Below the pieces are notes generated by a model, which ran no database searches, was not told the origin of the DNA, and was given only the letters and a program-made list of their open reading frames with translations. This document shows, piece by piece, positions 20,139 through 29,737 of a stretch of 64,000 nt of DNA; within the stretch, counting starts at the first letter, position 1, and every line of letters begins with the position of its first letter. Source of the stretch: Pseudomonadota bacterium (GTDB lineage Bacteria; Pseudomonadota; Gammaproteobacteria; Burkholderiales; Burkholderiaceae_C). Made by a program: the position numbers and the translations under genes. Where the stretch lies: NCBI GenBank assembly GCA_021819435.1, contig JAKARB010000010.1:62001-126000 (forward strand), given 5' to 3'.

Positions 20139-21254
20139 TCAGAAACGATGCTGGATGCCCACGCCCAGGCCGGCCTGGTGGCCGCTGAGCGGTGTTTGAT
20201 CGCGGTACACACCGGTCAGCGTCGTGCTGCCGTTGTCAGACTTCGCGCGGGCCACGCCGGCCGTCGCGTACAGCCAGGTGCGCTTCGAGAGGTTGTAGTG
20301 CAACTTGGCGGCCAGCATCAGCGGGTCGGAATCGGTGCCGCCCTTGTTCTCGTAATAGAAGCCGCCGAAGCCTGTGATCCGCTCGCTCAGCGGCGCGCTC
20401 ACGCCCAGCCAGTACAAGGTGCTGTGGAACTTCGGGTTGCTCGCGCTGATGGTGCCCACCGGGTGGCGGCTCGTGTCGCGCACACCGGCGTACAGCTTGG
20501 CGCTGCCGAAGTCGTAGGTGCCCGATGCGATCCAGCTGCGGTTGCTGGTCGATGCGTGCAAGGTGTCGGTGGCGCCCGTGCGGCCATCGTCCAGGCTGAT
20601 CTGGGCCGACAGCGCCCCTTCGTCGTAGCCCACCGACACGCCACGGCTGGTGTTGGCGTTGACCGAACCCGAGACCTCGCCCAGGCCCACATTGGCGCCT
20701 ACTTTGAAGGCCCCGAAAGTGCCACGGTAGCGCACGGCGTTGCTGATGCGGCTGGTGAAGGCCGAAGAAGGCACCGTTGCGGTCGATGTGACCCACGAGT
20801 ATTGCGGCGCAAAGCCCATGAAGTCGTGGCCGATGGTGAAGTCATAGGCCACGGTGGACATGCGTCCCAGCAAGATCCCGCCGATGCCCTGCTGGTCGAT
20901 GCCGACCCAGGCCTGCCTGCCGAAGAAGGCCGATCCGGTGGCACCCGTGTCGGCCACCACCTCGGACTCGAGGTTGAACTGCGCGCTCAGGCCGCCACCG
21001 AGGTCTTCCTTGCCCTTGAAGCCCAGTCGCGAGGTGTTGAGCCCGCCCGAGTTCACGCGCAGCACGCCCTTGCCATCGGCCGTGTTGCGGGTGCGGTACT
21101 CGACGCCGAGGTCCATGATGCCGTAGATGCTCACGTTGCTGCTCGCATTGCTGGCGGGCGCTGCTTGCGCATGCGCCAGCCCATGCCCGAGGGCCGAGCA
21201 CAGCGCGGCGGCGCCGAGGGTCAGGTGTCGTGTGGTGCGGGAAGCTGGGGTCAT
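20139..21254 (-). CDS. Gram-negative general porin
   Basis: Signal peptide, SSNVSIYGIMDLGVEYR, C-terminal GLGVGIQHRF ending in Phe. Confidence 0.9.
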   Translation of the reverse strand: MTPASRTTRHLTLGAAALCSALGHGLAHAQAAPASNASSNVSIYGIMDLGVEYRTRNTADGKGVLRVNSGGLNTSRLGFKGKEDLGGGLSAQFNLESEVVADTGATGSAFFGRQAWVGIDQQGIGGILLGRMSTVAYDFTIGHDFMGFAPQYSWVTSTATVPSSAFTSRISNAVRYRGTFGAFKVGANVGLGEVSGSVNANTSRGVSVGYDEGALSAQISLDDGRTGATDTLHASTSNRSWIASGTYDFGSAKLYAGVRDTSRHPVGTISASNPKFHSTLYWLGVSAPLSERITGFGGFYYENKGGTDSDPLMLAAKLHYNLSKRTWLYATAGVARAKSDNGSTTLTGVYRDQTPLSGHQAGLGVGIQHRF

Positions 21255-21506
21255 GCGGGGGTCTCCATCTGACCTGGTTCGAAGGAATGTGTGTGGTCAG
21301 TGGGATCGCATGATCGAGAGCCTTCCTGTCAAGTTTCTGGCGATGGGACCGCATGGGCCGCAGTTCACGGGAAAACACCGAGGCCATGGCGCTCCCCTGC
21401 GGCCAGCCACACTGACAAGCCGCATCGATTCGTGCTGAAATCCGCCGCGACCCTTTCTCAAACGCGTGCCCCACGCGCCAACCCACCGCCTCAGCCGAGC
21501 CAACCC

Positions 21507-22172
21507 ATGCGCTTGTTGCTTGTCGAAGACCAGGAAGAGCTGGCCGAATGGCTGGCCAAGGCCTTGCGGCAAGGCGGCCACGCGGTCGACCTCATGGGGC
21601 GCGGCGACCACGCCGATCACGCCCTCGCCACCCAGCCGTATGACCTCGTCATCCTCGACCTGTCGCTGCCAGGCATGGACGGCCTGGAGGTGCTCAAGCG
21701 CCTGCGCGCACGCGGCGGCGACCTGCCGGTGCTCATCCTCACCGCGCGTGGCAGCACCGACGAGCGCGTCATCGGCCTCAACCTGGGCGCCGACGACTAC
21801 CTGGTCAAGCCCTTCGAACTCAGTGAGCTGGAGGCTCGCGTCAAGGCCCTGCTGCGCCGTGGGCAAGGCCGCTCGCCGGTTCTGCGCGTCGGCCGCCTCG
21901 AATTCGACTCCAGCAGCCGGCTGGTGATGATCGACGGCCGCCCTCTGCCGCTCACGCCGCGCGAACTCGCCGTGCTGGAGGCGCTGATGGCCCGCCTCGG
22001 CCGGCCCGTCGCGCGCGAACTGCTGTTCGAGAAAGTCTTCGACATGGACGCCGACGCGCGCCCCGAAGCCATCGAGAGCTACGTCTCGCGCCTGCGCAAG
22101 AAGCTCGAAGGATCGGACGTGAGCATCACCACCTTGCGCGGCCTCGGCTACCTGCTGGGCGAAACACCGTGA
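21507..22172 (+). CDS. OmpR/PhoB family response regulator (TctD/QseB-like)
   Basis: MRLLLVEDQEELAEWLAKALRQGGHAVD, LVILDLSLPGMDGLEVL, winged-helix PLTPRELAVLEAL; VESYVSRLRKKLEG-type ending. Confidence 0.9.
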   Translation: MRLLLVEDQEELAEWLAKALRQGGHAVDLMGRGDHADHALATQPYDLVILDLSLPGMDGLEVLKRLRARGGDLPVLILTARGSTDERVIGLNLGADDYLVKPFELSELEARVKALLRRGQGRSPVLRVGRLEFDSSSRLVMIDGRPLPLTPRELAVLEALMARLGRPVARELLFEKVFDMDADARPEAIESYVSRLRKKLEGSDVSITTLRGLGYLLGETP

Positions 22173-23578
22173 CGAGCCTGCGGCAGCGCATCGCGCGCTG
22201 GCTTTTCTCGCTGCTGCTGGGCTTCCTGCTGCTCAACGCCTGGTTCGGCCAGCGCAACGCCGGGCAGGCCGTCAACCGCGCCTACGACCGAGGCCTGATG
22301 TCGTCGGCGCACCTGATCGCTGAGCGCACCTACTCCACGCACGGCGAGGTGGTGGTCGACCTGCCTTATGCCGCGCTCGATGTCACCAACGAGCGCGTGT
22401 TCTACGGCGTCTTCTGGCCGGACGGCGAAGTGATCACCGGCTACGACGACCTGCCCCGCCTGCTGCCTCCAGGCCAGGACATCGTGGTCAGCGACACCGA
22501 CTACCGGGGCCAGCCGGTGCGCCTCGTGGCCATGCGCAAAAAGCTCTACGACCCCGATCAGATGAACGCCAGCAGCGTGATCGTCGTCGTGGCCGAGACC
22601 GTCGATGGCCGCTCGGCCCTCGCTCGCGACATCCTCATCGACGACCTCTGGCGCCAGGGACTGATGGCCTTGCTCGGCTTGCTCTTGATGTGGGTGATCA
22701 TCACGCGGGCCCTGCGCCCGATGACCGAACTGGGCGAGGCGTTCGCGCGCCGCCGCGAAGACGACCTCACGCCTGTGGGCACGGACGGCATCCCGGCCGA
22801 AGTGCGGCCGCTCATCGACGCGGTGAACCACCACATGCAGCGCATCGAGGCCATGCTGCAAGCCCGCAAGCGCTTCGTGGCCGATGCCGCGCACCAGTTG
22901 CGCACGCCCATCGCGGTGCTGCGCACCCAGATCGACTACGGCCTGCGACAGCACACCCCGGGTGAATTGCGCGAGGCCTTCGAAGGCGTGGACCGCAGCG
23001 TGCGCCACATGCAGCGCCTGACGCAGCAGTTGCTGTCCCTCTCCAGCGCCGAGGCCATCAACGGGCTGTCGCGCGAGCGTGAACAGGTCGACCTCGCCGC
23101 GCTGGTGCGCGAGGTGGCGGGCGAGCTCTCGCCGCTGGCCATCGAGCGCCGCATCGACCTGGGTTTCGAGGCCGATGGCGATGCCGCGCGCGGCGCGCCG
23201 GTCTGGGGGCACGCCGCGCTGCTGCGCGAGATGGCGAGCAACCTGATCGACAACGCCCTGCGCTACACCCAGCCGGGCGGCAGCGTGACGGCGCGCGTGG
23301 CGGTGGGCCCCGACGTGTGCCTGCTTGTGTCGGACACCGGCCCCGGCATCCCGCCCGAGGAGCGCGCCAAGGTGTTCCAGCGCTTCTACCGCATCCTGGG
23401 GGGCGACCGCACCGAGGGCAGCGGCCTCGGGCTGGCCATCGTGCGCGAGATCGTGCTGTCGCATGGTGGCCAGGTCAGTCTGGAGGGTGGCGAGGGCGGA
23501 CGCGGGCAGGAGGGGGCACGGGGTCTGACCGTGCGGGTGACGCTGCCGGCGGTGGCGCCGCAACATGGGCCTTCTTGA
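22169..23578 (+). CDS. sensor histidine kinase (TctE-like)
   Basis: Overlaps response regulator by 4 nt; VADAAHQLRTPIAVLRTQ H-box, NLIDNALRYT N-box, SDTGPGIP, GSGLGLAIV. Confidence 0.92.
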   Translation: MTSLRQRIARWLFSLLLGFLLLNAWFGQRNAGQAVNRAYDRGLMSSAHLIAERTYSTHGEVVVDLPYAALDVTNERVFYGVFWPDGEVITGYDDLPRLLPPGQDIVVSDTDYRGQPVRLVAMRKKLYDPDQMNASSVIVVVAETVDGRSALARDILIDDLWRQGLMALLGLLLMWVIITRALRPMTELGEAFARRREDDLTPVGTDGIPAEVRPLIDAVNHHMQRIEAMLQARKRFVADAAHQLRTPIAVLRTQIDYGLRQHTPGELREAFEGVDRSVRHMQRLTQQLLSLSSAEAINGLSREREQVDLAALVREVAGELSPLAIERRIDLGFEADGDAARGAPVWGHAALLREMASNLIDNALRYTQPGGSVTARVAVGPDVCLLVSDTGPGIPPEERAKVFQRFYRILGGDRTEGSGLGLAIVREIVLSHGGQVSLEGGEGGRGQEGARGLTVRVTLPAVAPQHGPS

Positions 23579-23708
23579 CAGGCGGATCAAACCGGGTTAG
23601 AGTGGAGAGCTCTGCCTTGTGTTTTTGTGTTTTGCTGCGTGTGTGAACGCGTTGGCAAGCTCACTGATGGCGGGCGGAGTTCAAGCTCTTTTCCTGAAAG
23701 GTCTCAAC

Positions 23709-24020
23709 ATGTACGCGGTCATAAAAACCGGTGGCAAGCAATACAAAGTTGCCGCTGGCGAGAAGATCAAAGTAGAACAGATTGCTGCGGACGTTGGCCA
23801 AGAGATCGTGATCGACCAGGTTCTGGCAGTCGGCAACGGCGCTGAACTCAAGGTGGGCACGCCCTTGGTGGCTGGCGCCAATGTGAAGGCAACCGTCGTT
23901 TCGCACGGTCGCCACGACAAGGTCCGCATCTTCAAGATGCGTCGCCGCAAGCACTATCAAAAGCGCCAAGGCCATCGCCAGAACTTCACCGAGCTGGAAA
24001 TCAGCTCGATCAACGGCTGA
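23709..24020 (+). CDS. rplU: 50S ribosomal protein L21
   Basis: [25 protein letters not shown]...[21 protein letters not shown]. Confidence 0.97.
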   Translation: MYAVIKTGGKQYKVAAGEKIKVEQIAADVGQEIVIDQVLAVGNGAELKVGTPLVAGANVKATVVSHGRHDKVRIFKMRRRKHYQKRQGHRQNFTELEISSING

Positions 24021-24052
24021 TGCCGGTCGCCTAACTTCCAAGGAGCAGATCC

Positions 24053-24310
24053 ATGGCACAGAAAAAAGGCGGCGGTTCCACGCGGAACGGCCGTGACTCC
24101 CAACCGAAGATGCTGGGTGTGAAGGTCTACGGTGGCCAAGTGGTTCCCGCAGGCTCGATCATCGTTCGTCAACGCGGCACCCGCTTCCACGCTGGCCCCA
24201 ACGTCGGCACCGGTCGCGACCACAGCCTGTTCGCGCTGGTCGATGGCACCGTGTCCTTCGCCACGAAGGGCCCCCTGAACCGCAAGACCGTGGTCGTCAC
24301 CCCGGTCTGA
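24053..24310 (+). CDS. rpmA: 50S ribosomal protein L27
   Basis: [29 protein letters not shown]. Confidence 0.97.
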   Translation: MAQKKGGGSTRNGRDSQPKMLGVKVYGGQVVPAGSIIVRQRGTRFHAGPNVGTGRDHSLFALVDGTVSFATKGPLNRKTVVVTPV

Positions 24311-24357
24311 TGTTCAGCCCCGGTCGCCCATGCCTCCGTGGCGTGGTCGACACCCCG

Positions 24358-24384
24358 AAGCCCCGGTCCGCCGGGGCTTTTGTC
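24358..24384 (+). terminator. rho-independent terminator downstream of rpmA
   Basis: aagccccgg-tccg-ccggggcttttgt hairpin with T-run. Confidence 0.75.
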
Positions 24385-24508
24385 ATTCTCGGGTCGCGTC
24401 GCCGACGAGGCCCCGCGCTTGAAGCGCACCCAGCGTCGATAATCGCCGCTGCCCGGGTGAGGGCACCTCGGGTGTCGCACACCAAACAGAACCCATCAGG
24501 ACACGTCC

Positions 24509-25939
24509 ATGAAATTCGTCGATGAAGCCACCATTGATGTGGCCGCCGGCAACGGTGGCAGCGGTTGCATCAGCTTCCGTCGCGAAAAGTTCATCCCCTT
24601 CGGTGGCCCCAATGGCGGCAACGGCGGGCGCGGTGGTCACGTCTACGTCGAGGCCGACCGCAACATCAACACGCTGATCGACTACCGCTACGCCCGCCGC
24701 CACGAGGCGCGCAACGGCGAGCAGGGGCGCGGCTCCGACCAGTTCGGTGCGGCCGGTCCGGACATCGTCCTGCGCATGCCCGTGGGCACCATCATCCGCA
24801 ACGCCGAGACCGACGAGGTCATGATGGAGCTGCTCGAGCACGGCGAAAAACGCCTGCTCGCCAAGGGCGGCGACGGCGGTTTCGGCAACCTGCACTACAA
24901 GACCGCCACCAACCGCGCCCCGCGCAAGAAGACGCTGGGCTGGCCCGGCGAGATGTTCAAGCTCAAGCTTGAACTGCGCGTGCTGGCCGACGTGGGCCTG
25001 CTGGGCATGCCCAACGCCGGCAAGTCCACCCTGATCACGGCCATCTCCAACGCCCGCCCGAAGATCGCCGACTACCCCTTCACCACCCTGCACCCCAACC
25101 TCGGCGTGGTGCGCGTGGGCCCGGAGAAGAGCTTCGTGGTGGCCGACATCCCCGGCCTGATCGAAGGCGCTTCTGAAGGTGCCGGCCTGGGCCACCTCTT
25201 CCTGCGCCACCTGCAACGCACGCGCGTGCTGCTGCACGTGGTCGACCTTGCTCCGTTCGACGAAGGCGTCGACCCGGTCAAGCAGGCCCGCGCCATCGTC
25301 AACGAACTCAAGATCTACGACGAAGAGCTCTACAACAAGCCGCGCTGGCTGGTGCTCAACAAGCTGGACATGATCCCGGAAGAAGAGCGCGTCGGCCGCG
25401 TGGTGGACTTCGTGCGCCGCTACGGCTGGAAGGGCCCCGTCTTCCAGATCTCCGCGCTCACCCGTGAGGGCTGTGAAAAGCTGGTGCAGACCATCTACCA
25501 GCACGTGGCGAGCATGCAAGAGCACCACGAGGAGTCCGACGTGCGCTTTGACGTCGAAGCCTCTCTGCCCACCGGTGTCGATCTGCTTGCCCAGCATGGC
25601 GTGAAGTACGACGCCGACATCGAGGCCTTGGTCAAGCCCAAGGCGGTGAAGAAGGCTGCAACTGCAAAGAAGGCCGCGCCTGCCAAAAAAGCCACTCCGG
25701 CTAAGAAAGCAGCGCCTGCAAAGAAGGCTGCGCCTGCAAAGAAGGCTGCGCCTGCAAAGAAGGCTGCGCCTGCGAAGAAAGCCGCACCGGCCAAGAAAGC
25801 TGCACCTGCGAAAAAGGCAGCACCCGCTAAGAAGGCGGCGCCGGCTAAGAAAGCCGCACCTGCCAAGAAGGCGGCGCCCGCGAAGAAATCCGCCTCGGCC
25901 AAGAAGGCCGCGCCTGCAAAGAAGGCCAAGCGCTCATGA
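24509..25939 (+). CDS. obgE: Obg family GTPase CgtA with extended Lys/Ala/Pro repeat C-terminus
   Basis: [41 protein letters not shown]1 [11 protein letters not shown]; ends in ~15 x PAKKAA; stop overlaps proB start (ATGA). Confidence 0.95.
   Translation: MKFVDEATIDVAAGNGGSGCISFRREKFIPFGGPNGGNGGRGGHVYVEADRNINTLIDYRYARRHEARNGEQGRGSDQFGAAGPDIVLRMPVGTIIRNAETDEVMMELLEHGEKRLLAKGGDGGFGNLHYKTATNRAPRKKTLGWPGEMFKLKLELRVLADVGLLGMPNAGKSTLITAISNARPKIADYPFTTLHPNLGVVRVGPEKSFVVADIPGLIEGASEGAGLGHLFLRHLQRTRVLLHVVDLAPFDEGVDPVKQARAIVNELKIYDEELYNKPRWLVLNKLDMIPEEERVGRVVDFVRRYGWKGPVFQISALTREGCEKLVQTIYQHVASMQEHHEESDVRFDVEASLPTGVDLLAQHGVKYDADIEALVKPKAVKKAATAKKAAPAKKATPAKKAAPAKKAAPAKKAAPAKKAAPAKKAAPAKKAAPAKKAAPAKKAAPAKKAAPAKKAAPAKKSASAKKAAPAKKAKRS
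25663..25930 (+). repeat. 18-bp in-frame tandem repeat encoding (AAPAKK)n
   Basis: ~15 units; three perfect copies of gcgcctgcaaagaaggct at 25712-25765, the rest with synonymous or near-synonymous divergence. Confidence 0.93.
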
Positions 25940-27054
25940 GCGACACCCTCAAGCACGCCCGCCGCATCGTCGTGAAGGTGGGCTCCAGCCTGGTCACCAA
26001 TGAGGGCAAGGGCGTCGACGCCGATGCCATCGGCAACTGGTGCCGCCAAATGGCCGCGCTGGCCGCCGACGGCCGCGAAGTCATCATGGTGTCGAGCGGC
26101 GCCATCGCCGAAGGCATGAAGCGCCTGGGCTGGACGACCCGCCCGAAAGAGCTGCACGAGTTGCAAGCCGCCGCCGCCGTCGGCCAGATGGGCCTCGCGC
26201 AGATGTACGAAACCCAGTTGCGCACCCATGGCATGGGCAGCGCGCAGGTGCTGCTCACCCACGCCGACCTCGCCGACCGTGAGCGCTACCTCAACGCGCG
26301 CTCGACGCTGTTGACGCTGCTCTCGCACAAGGTGGTGCCCGTCATCAACGAGAACGACACGGTCGTCACCGACGAGATCAAGTTCGGCGACAACGACACC
26401 CTGGGCGCGCTGGTGGCCAACCTGGTCGAGGCCGACGCGCTCGTCATCCTCACCGACCAGAAGGGCCTGTACAGCGCCGACCCGCGCAAGGACCCGGCCG
26501 CCCGCTTCATCGATGTCTGCACGGCCGGCGACCCGGAGCTCGAACGCATGGCCGGTGGTGCCGGCTCCAGCGTGGGCACCGGCGGCATGATCACCAAGGT
26601 GCTCGCCGCCAAGCGGGCCGCGCGCAGCGGGGCCTCCACCGTCATCGCCTGGGGCCGCGAGAGCGACGTGCTCGTGCGCCTGTCGCAGGGCGAGTCCATC
26701 GGCTCGCTGTTCGTGGCGGCCACGCAGAAGGTCACCGCCCGCAAGCAATGGATGGCCGATCACCTCCAGCTGCGCGGCGCTGTCGTGGTCGACGAAGGCG
26801 CGGCCACCCGCCTGCTCGAAGGCGGCGCCAGCCTGCTGCCCATCGGCATGGTCGAGGTGCTGGGCGAATTTCACCGTGGCGACGTGATCGCCGTGCGCAA
26901 CCTGCGCGGTGAGGACATCGCCCGTGGCCTGGCCAACTACGCCAGCTCCGAAGCCCGCCTGCTGGTGCGGCGGCCCTCCGCCGAGATCGAGGCCCGCCTG
27001 GGCTTCGTCAACGAGCCCGAGATCATTCACCGGGACAACCTGGTGTTGGCCTGA
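25936..27054 (+). CDS. proB: glutamate 5-kinase
   Basis: [52 protein letters not shown]-terminal PUA region. Confidence 0.95.
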   Translation: MSDTLKHARRIVVKVGSSLVTNEGKGVDADAIGNWCRQMAALAADGREVIMVSSGAIAEGMKRLGWTTRPKELHELQAAAAVGQMGLAQMYETQLRTHGMGSAQVLLTHADLADRERYLNARSTLLTLLSHKVVPVINENDTVVTDEIKFGDNDTLGALVANLVEADALVILTDQKGLYSADPRKDPAARFIDVCTAGDPELERMAGGAGSSVGTGGMITKVLAAKRAARSGASTVIAWGRESDVLVRLSQGESIGSLFVAATQKVTARKQWMADHLQLRGAVVVDEGAATRLLEGGASLLPIGMVEVLGEFHRGDVIAVRNLRGEDIARGLANYASSEARLLVRRPSAEIEARLGFVNEPEIIHRDNLVLA

Positions 27055-27112
27055 GCACCGATCGGCGTGGGCCCCTGAATGCTGCATGCCTCAAGCCACT
27101 GTGCGTGAAGCC

Positions 27113-27496
27113 TCAAAGGTCGGCGCCTCGCAGCATGTCAAGGAAGGCGTCCAAGACGGCCTGCTCTCCAGCGCGACATTGCTCGATGAAGGCATCCAGC
27201 GCCGAGGGCTCGACAAACCCCGACGACCATGCGATGACGTTCGTCACGGGTGATCGCTCTGTCCAAAGCAGGGTGTCGATGTTGTGATGGCGGCTGTCGC
27301 TGTAAATGGCGTCGCGAGTCAGCGTCATCGCAGGTCCAGGCCCTTGCAGCCATTGACAGTATCGATGACCATCGAAAAGCAATGCGCCTGTCAGTCCGTT
27401 CGATGCATTGCGGTGTCTGCTGACGCGAGAGATCCTTGCAAACTCCGGCGCGAGAGGTGTGGTGCTGGATTCGCTGATGTAGACGAGGTGTTGCAC
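27113..27496 (-). CDS. BLUF domain-containing protein (FAD blue-light sensor)
   Basis: HLVYISES, HRNASNGLTGALLFDGHRYCQWLQGP, IAWSSGFV: Tyr, Asn, Gln and Trp of the BLUF flavin pocket present. Confidence 0.85.
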   Translation of the reverse strand: MQHLVYISESSTTPLAPEFARISRVSRHRNASNGLTGALLFDGHRYCQWLQGPGPAMTLTRDAIYSDSRHHNIDTLLWTERSPVTNVIAWSSGFVEPSALDAFIEQCRAGEQAVLDAFLDMLRGADL

Positions 27497-27592
27497 AAGG
27501 CGTGGCTTCTTGAGTGGGAGCTGGCGACTCTATTCACGTCCTCGGCGATCCAATGCGTGATAGATCGCATCGCCTGATCTGGAGATGTGCTA

Positions 27593-28354
27593 GTGAATTT
27601 CGATGCATCGACTTCTTGCAAGGCTTGCCCGCTGCGGCGACTGCCCCTGTTCTTGCCTCACACGCCGCAGGAGCTGGAGTCCATCGAGTCGCTCAAGCGC
27701 GGGGAACGCGAAGGCAAGGCCGGTGATGAGTTGATCCGTGAGGGGGCGGCAAGGCCAGGCCTCTTCACGCTGCGCGAGGGATGGGCGTTCCGCTTCAAGA
27801 CCTTGAGTGACGGCCGCCGGCAGATCCTCAACTTCTTGCTGCCCGGCGATTTCATTGGCTTGCAGCAACGCATGAGCGAGGGTGCCGCGCATGGGGTCAC
27901 GCTGTTGACGGACGCGCGACTGTGCGTTTTCGAGAGCGACGCGGTCTGGGAGTTGCACCGTCGCCAACCCTCCATGGGATACAACGTGACCTGGTTGGCG
28001 GCCCACGAAGAATCCTTGGTCGACGACAACCTCTTGTCGGTTGGCCGGCGCACCGCCGAGGAGCGCGTCGCCACCGCGTTGATCTTGCTTTACAAGCGGG
28101 CTGCTGCGGTGGCTCCGCCTGCCGCCAGAGGCGCATCGGCGATGGCAGACATTGCCTTCCCCATCACGCAAAACCACTTGGCGGATGCCCTCGGGCTTTC
28201 GCTGGCGCATGTGAACAAGACCGTTCGCAAACTGGAGCGCCGCAGACTCATGGCTTGGCACGCAGGTCGGTTGCAGTTGCTCGAACCACAGGCTTTGGTG
28301 CAGGTTGCTGATCTGTATGGGGACGGCCGGCCGGCACCGAGGCCGCTGGTCTGA
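27593..28354 (+). CDS. Crp/Fnr family transcriptional regulator
   Basis: cNMP-binding-like fold (GDELIREGAARPGLFTLREGWAFRFKTLSDGRRQILNFLLPGDFIGL), C-terminal HTH (ITQNHLADALGLSLAHVNKTVRKLERR). Confidence 0.88.
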   Translation: MNFDASTSCKACPLRRLPLFLPHTPQELESIESLKRGEREGKAGDELIREGAARPGLFTLREGWAFRFKTLSDGRRQILNFLLPGDFIGLQQRMSEGAAHGVTLLTDARLCVFESDAVWELHRRQPSMGYNVTWLAAHEESLVDDNLLSVGRRTAEERVATALILLYKRAAAVAPPAARGASAMADIAFPITQNHLADALGLSLAHVNKTVRKLERRRLMAWHAGRLQLLEPQALVQVADLYGDGRPAPRPLV

Positions 28355-28605
28355 GGTCCGCAGCAGGGTTATCCCTGGCCTGCGGGTGAGGGGGCGGCCG
28401 CCATTTTTGGAGTCGGCAGCGGGCGCTTTCCACTGGGTGACAAATCCAGGGTTGAATTGGCGGCATGATGTTCGGGTGCTGCACAGGGTAGCCGGTCCCC
28501 CCAGAAGGACGGACCAAGGGTTGTCACTGTCCGACACGTCCCCACGCGGGGCGTTACAACGCTGTACCTGATCGGTTCTTCGACCCCACCCTGGAGTCCT
28601 CTTCC

Positions 28606-29673
28606 ATGTCTCTGTTCTCCCTCGCGCTCTCGCGTTTCAAGCCCCTGGCCCTGGCGACAACCGCCACCGTCGCAGCCTTGGCCTTCGCCCCAGCGGTGCA
28701 AGCCAAAACCTTGGTCTGCGTCTGGGACGTCGCTGGCAAGACCGGTGATGTCTATTCCCAAGCCACCGACTACGCCATCTCCATGCAAAAGCAGAAGGTG
28801 GACATCGAACTCAAGAGCTACGTCGATGAGCGCGTGGCGGTCGAAGACTTCCGCGCTGGCCAGTGCGACGCCGTGATCGCCACCGCGCTGCGCCTGCGCC
28901 AGTTCAACCAGGTTTCCACCTCGATCGACTCCATCGGTTCGACCACCGTCGTCAAGGGTGGCAAGGTTGACATCGACGCCTCCTACGAGGTCGTCCGCAA
29001 GGTCATCCAGGTGTTCGCCGACCCGAAGGCCTCCAAGTTGATGGTGGAAGGCAACTACGAAGTCGCCGGCATCTTCCCGCTGGGCGCCGCCTACCCGATG
29101 GTGCGCGACCGCAACATCAACTCGGTCGAGGCCCTGTCGGGCAAGAAGATCGCCGCCTTCGACTACGACAAGGCTCAGAGCGTGATGATCCAGCGCATCG
29201 GTGCCCAGCCCGTGTCGGTGGACGTGACCAACATTGGCCCGAAGTTCAACAACGGCAACGTTGACATGGTGACCCTGCCGGCCGTGGCCTTCAAGCCCTT
29301 TGAGCTGAACAAAGGCCTGGGCAAGACCGGTGGCATCGGCCGCCTGCCCATCATGATCCCGACCGTGCAGATGATCATCAACCGTGGCAAGTTCCCTGAA
29401 GGCTACGGGCAGATCTCGCGTGAATACTGGCTGACCAAGTTCGATCACGCCCTCAAGCTGATCAAGGCTGCGGAAGCGGGCATCCCGGCGCAGTACTGGA
29501 ACGACCTGCCCCCCGAGTCCGTGCCCAAGTACGTGATCATGTTCCGCGAGTCGCGCATCGACATCGCCAAGGCTGGTCACTACAACAAGCAAGGCCTGAA
29601 CATCATCAAGCGCGTGCGCTGCGGCATCAACCCCGGCGACGCCGAATGCGTCACCAAGACCGAGATCGATTGA
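28606..29673 (+). CDS. putative periplasmic solute-binding protein (DUF6091-like)
   Basis: Signal peptide ending VQAKT; CVWDVAGKTGDVYSQATDYA...ERVAVEDFRAGQCDAVIATALRLRQFN. Confidence 0.7.
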   Translation: MSLFSLALSRFKPLALATTATVAALAFAPAVQAKTLVCVWDVAGKTGDVYSQATDYAISMQKQKVDIELKSYVDERVAVEDFRAGQCDAVIATALRLRQFNQVSTSIDSIGSTTVVKGGKVDIDASYEVVRKVIQVFADPKASKLMVEGNYEVAGIFPLGAAYPMVRDRNINSVEALSGKKIAAFDYDKAQSVMIQRIGAQPVSVDVTNIGPKFNNGNVDMVTLPAVAFKPFELNKGLGKTGGIGRLPIMIPTVQMIINRGKFPEGYGQISREYWLTKFDHALKLIKAAEAGIPAQYWNDLPPESVPKYVIMFRESRIDIAKAGHYNKQGLNIIKRVRCGINPGDAECVTKTEID

Positions 29674-29690
29674 TCTCGGACGGGCGCACA

Positions 29691-29716
29691 AAGGGCGGCT
29701 GAGGCCGCCCTTTTTT
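29691..29716 (+). terminator. rho-independent terminator
   Basis: aagggcggc-tgag-gccgccctt-tttt perfect 9-bp stem. Confidence 0.85.
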
Positions 29717-29737
29717 CATGCCCCGGCCAGGCAAGCC

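Noticed and set aside
19002-21272. 756-aa plus-strand ORF
   Set aside because: Antisense to the porin and binding-protein genes; shadow ORF.
24358-24384. GC-rich inverted repeat downstream of rpmA considered as a riboswitch or mobile end
   Set aside because: Hairpin plus T-run is an ordinary intrinsic terminator.
25495-27087. 530-aa minus-strand ORF with FLAGAAF repeats resembling a membrane or structural repeat protein
   Set aside because: It is the complement of the obgE tail repeat and proB; both sense genes are unambiguous.
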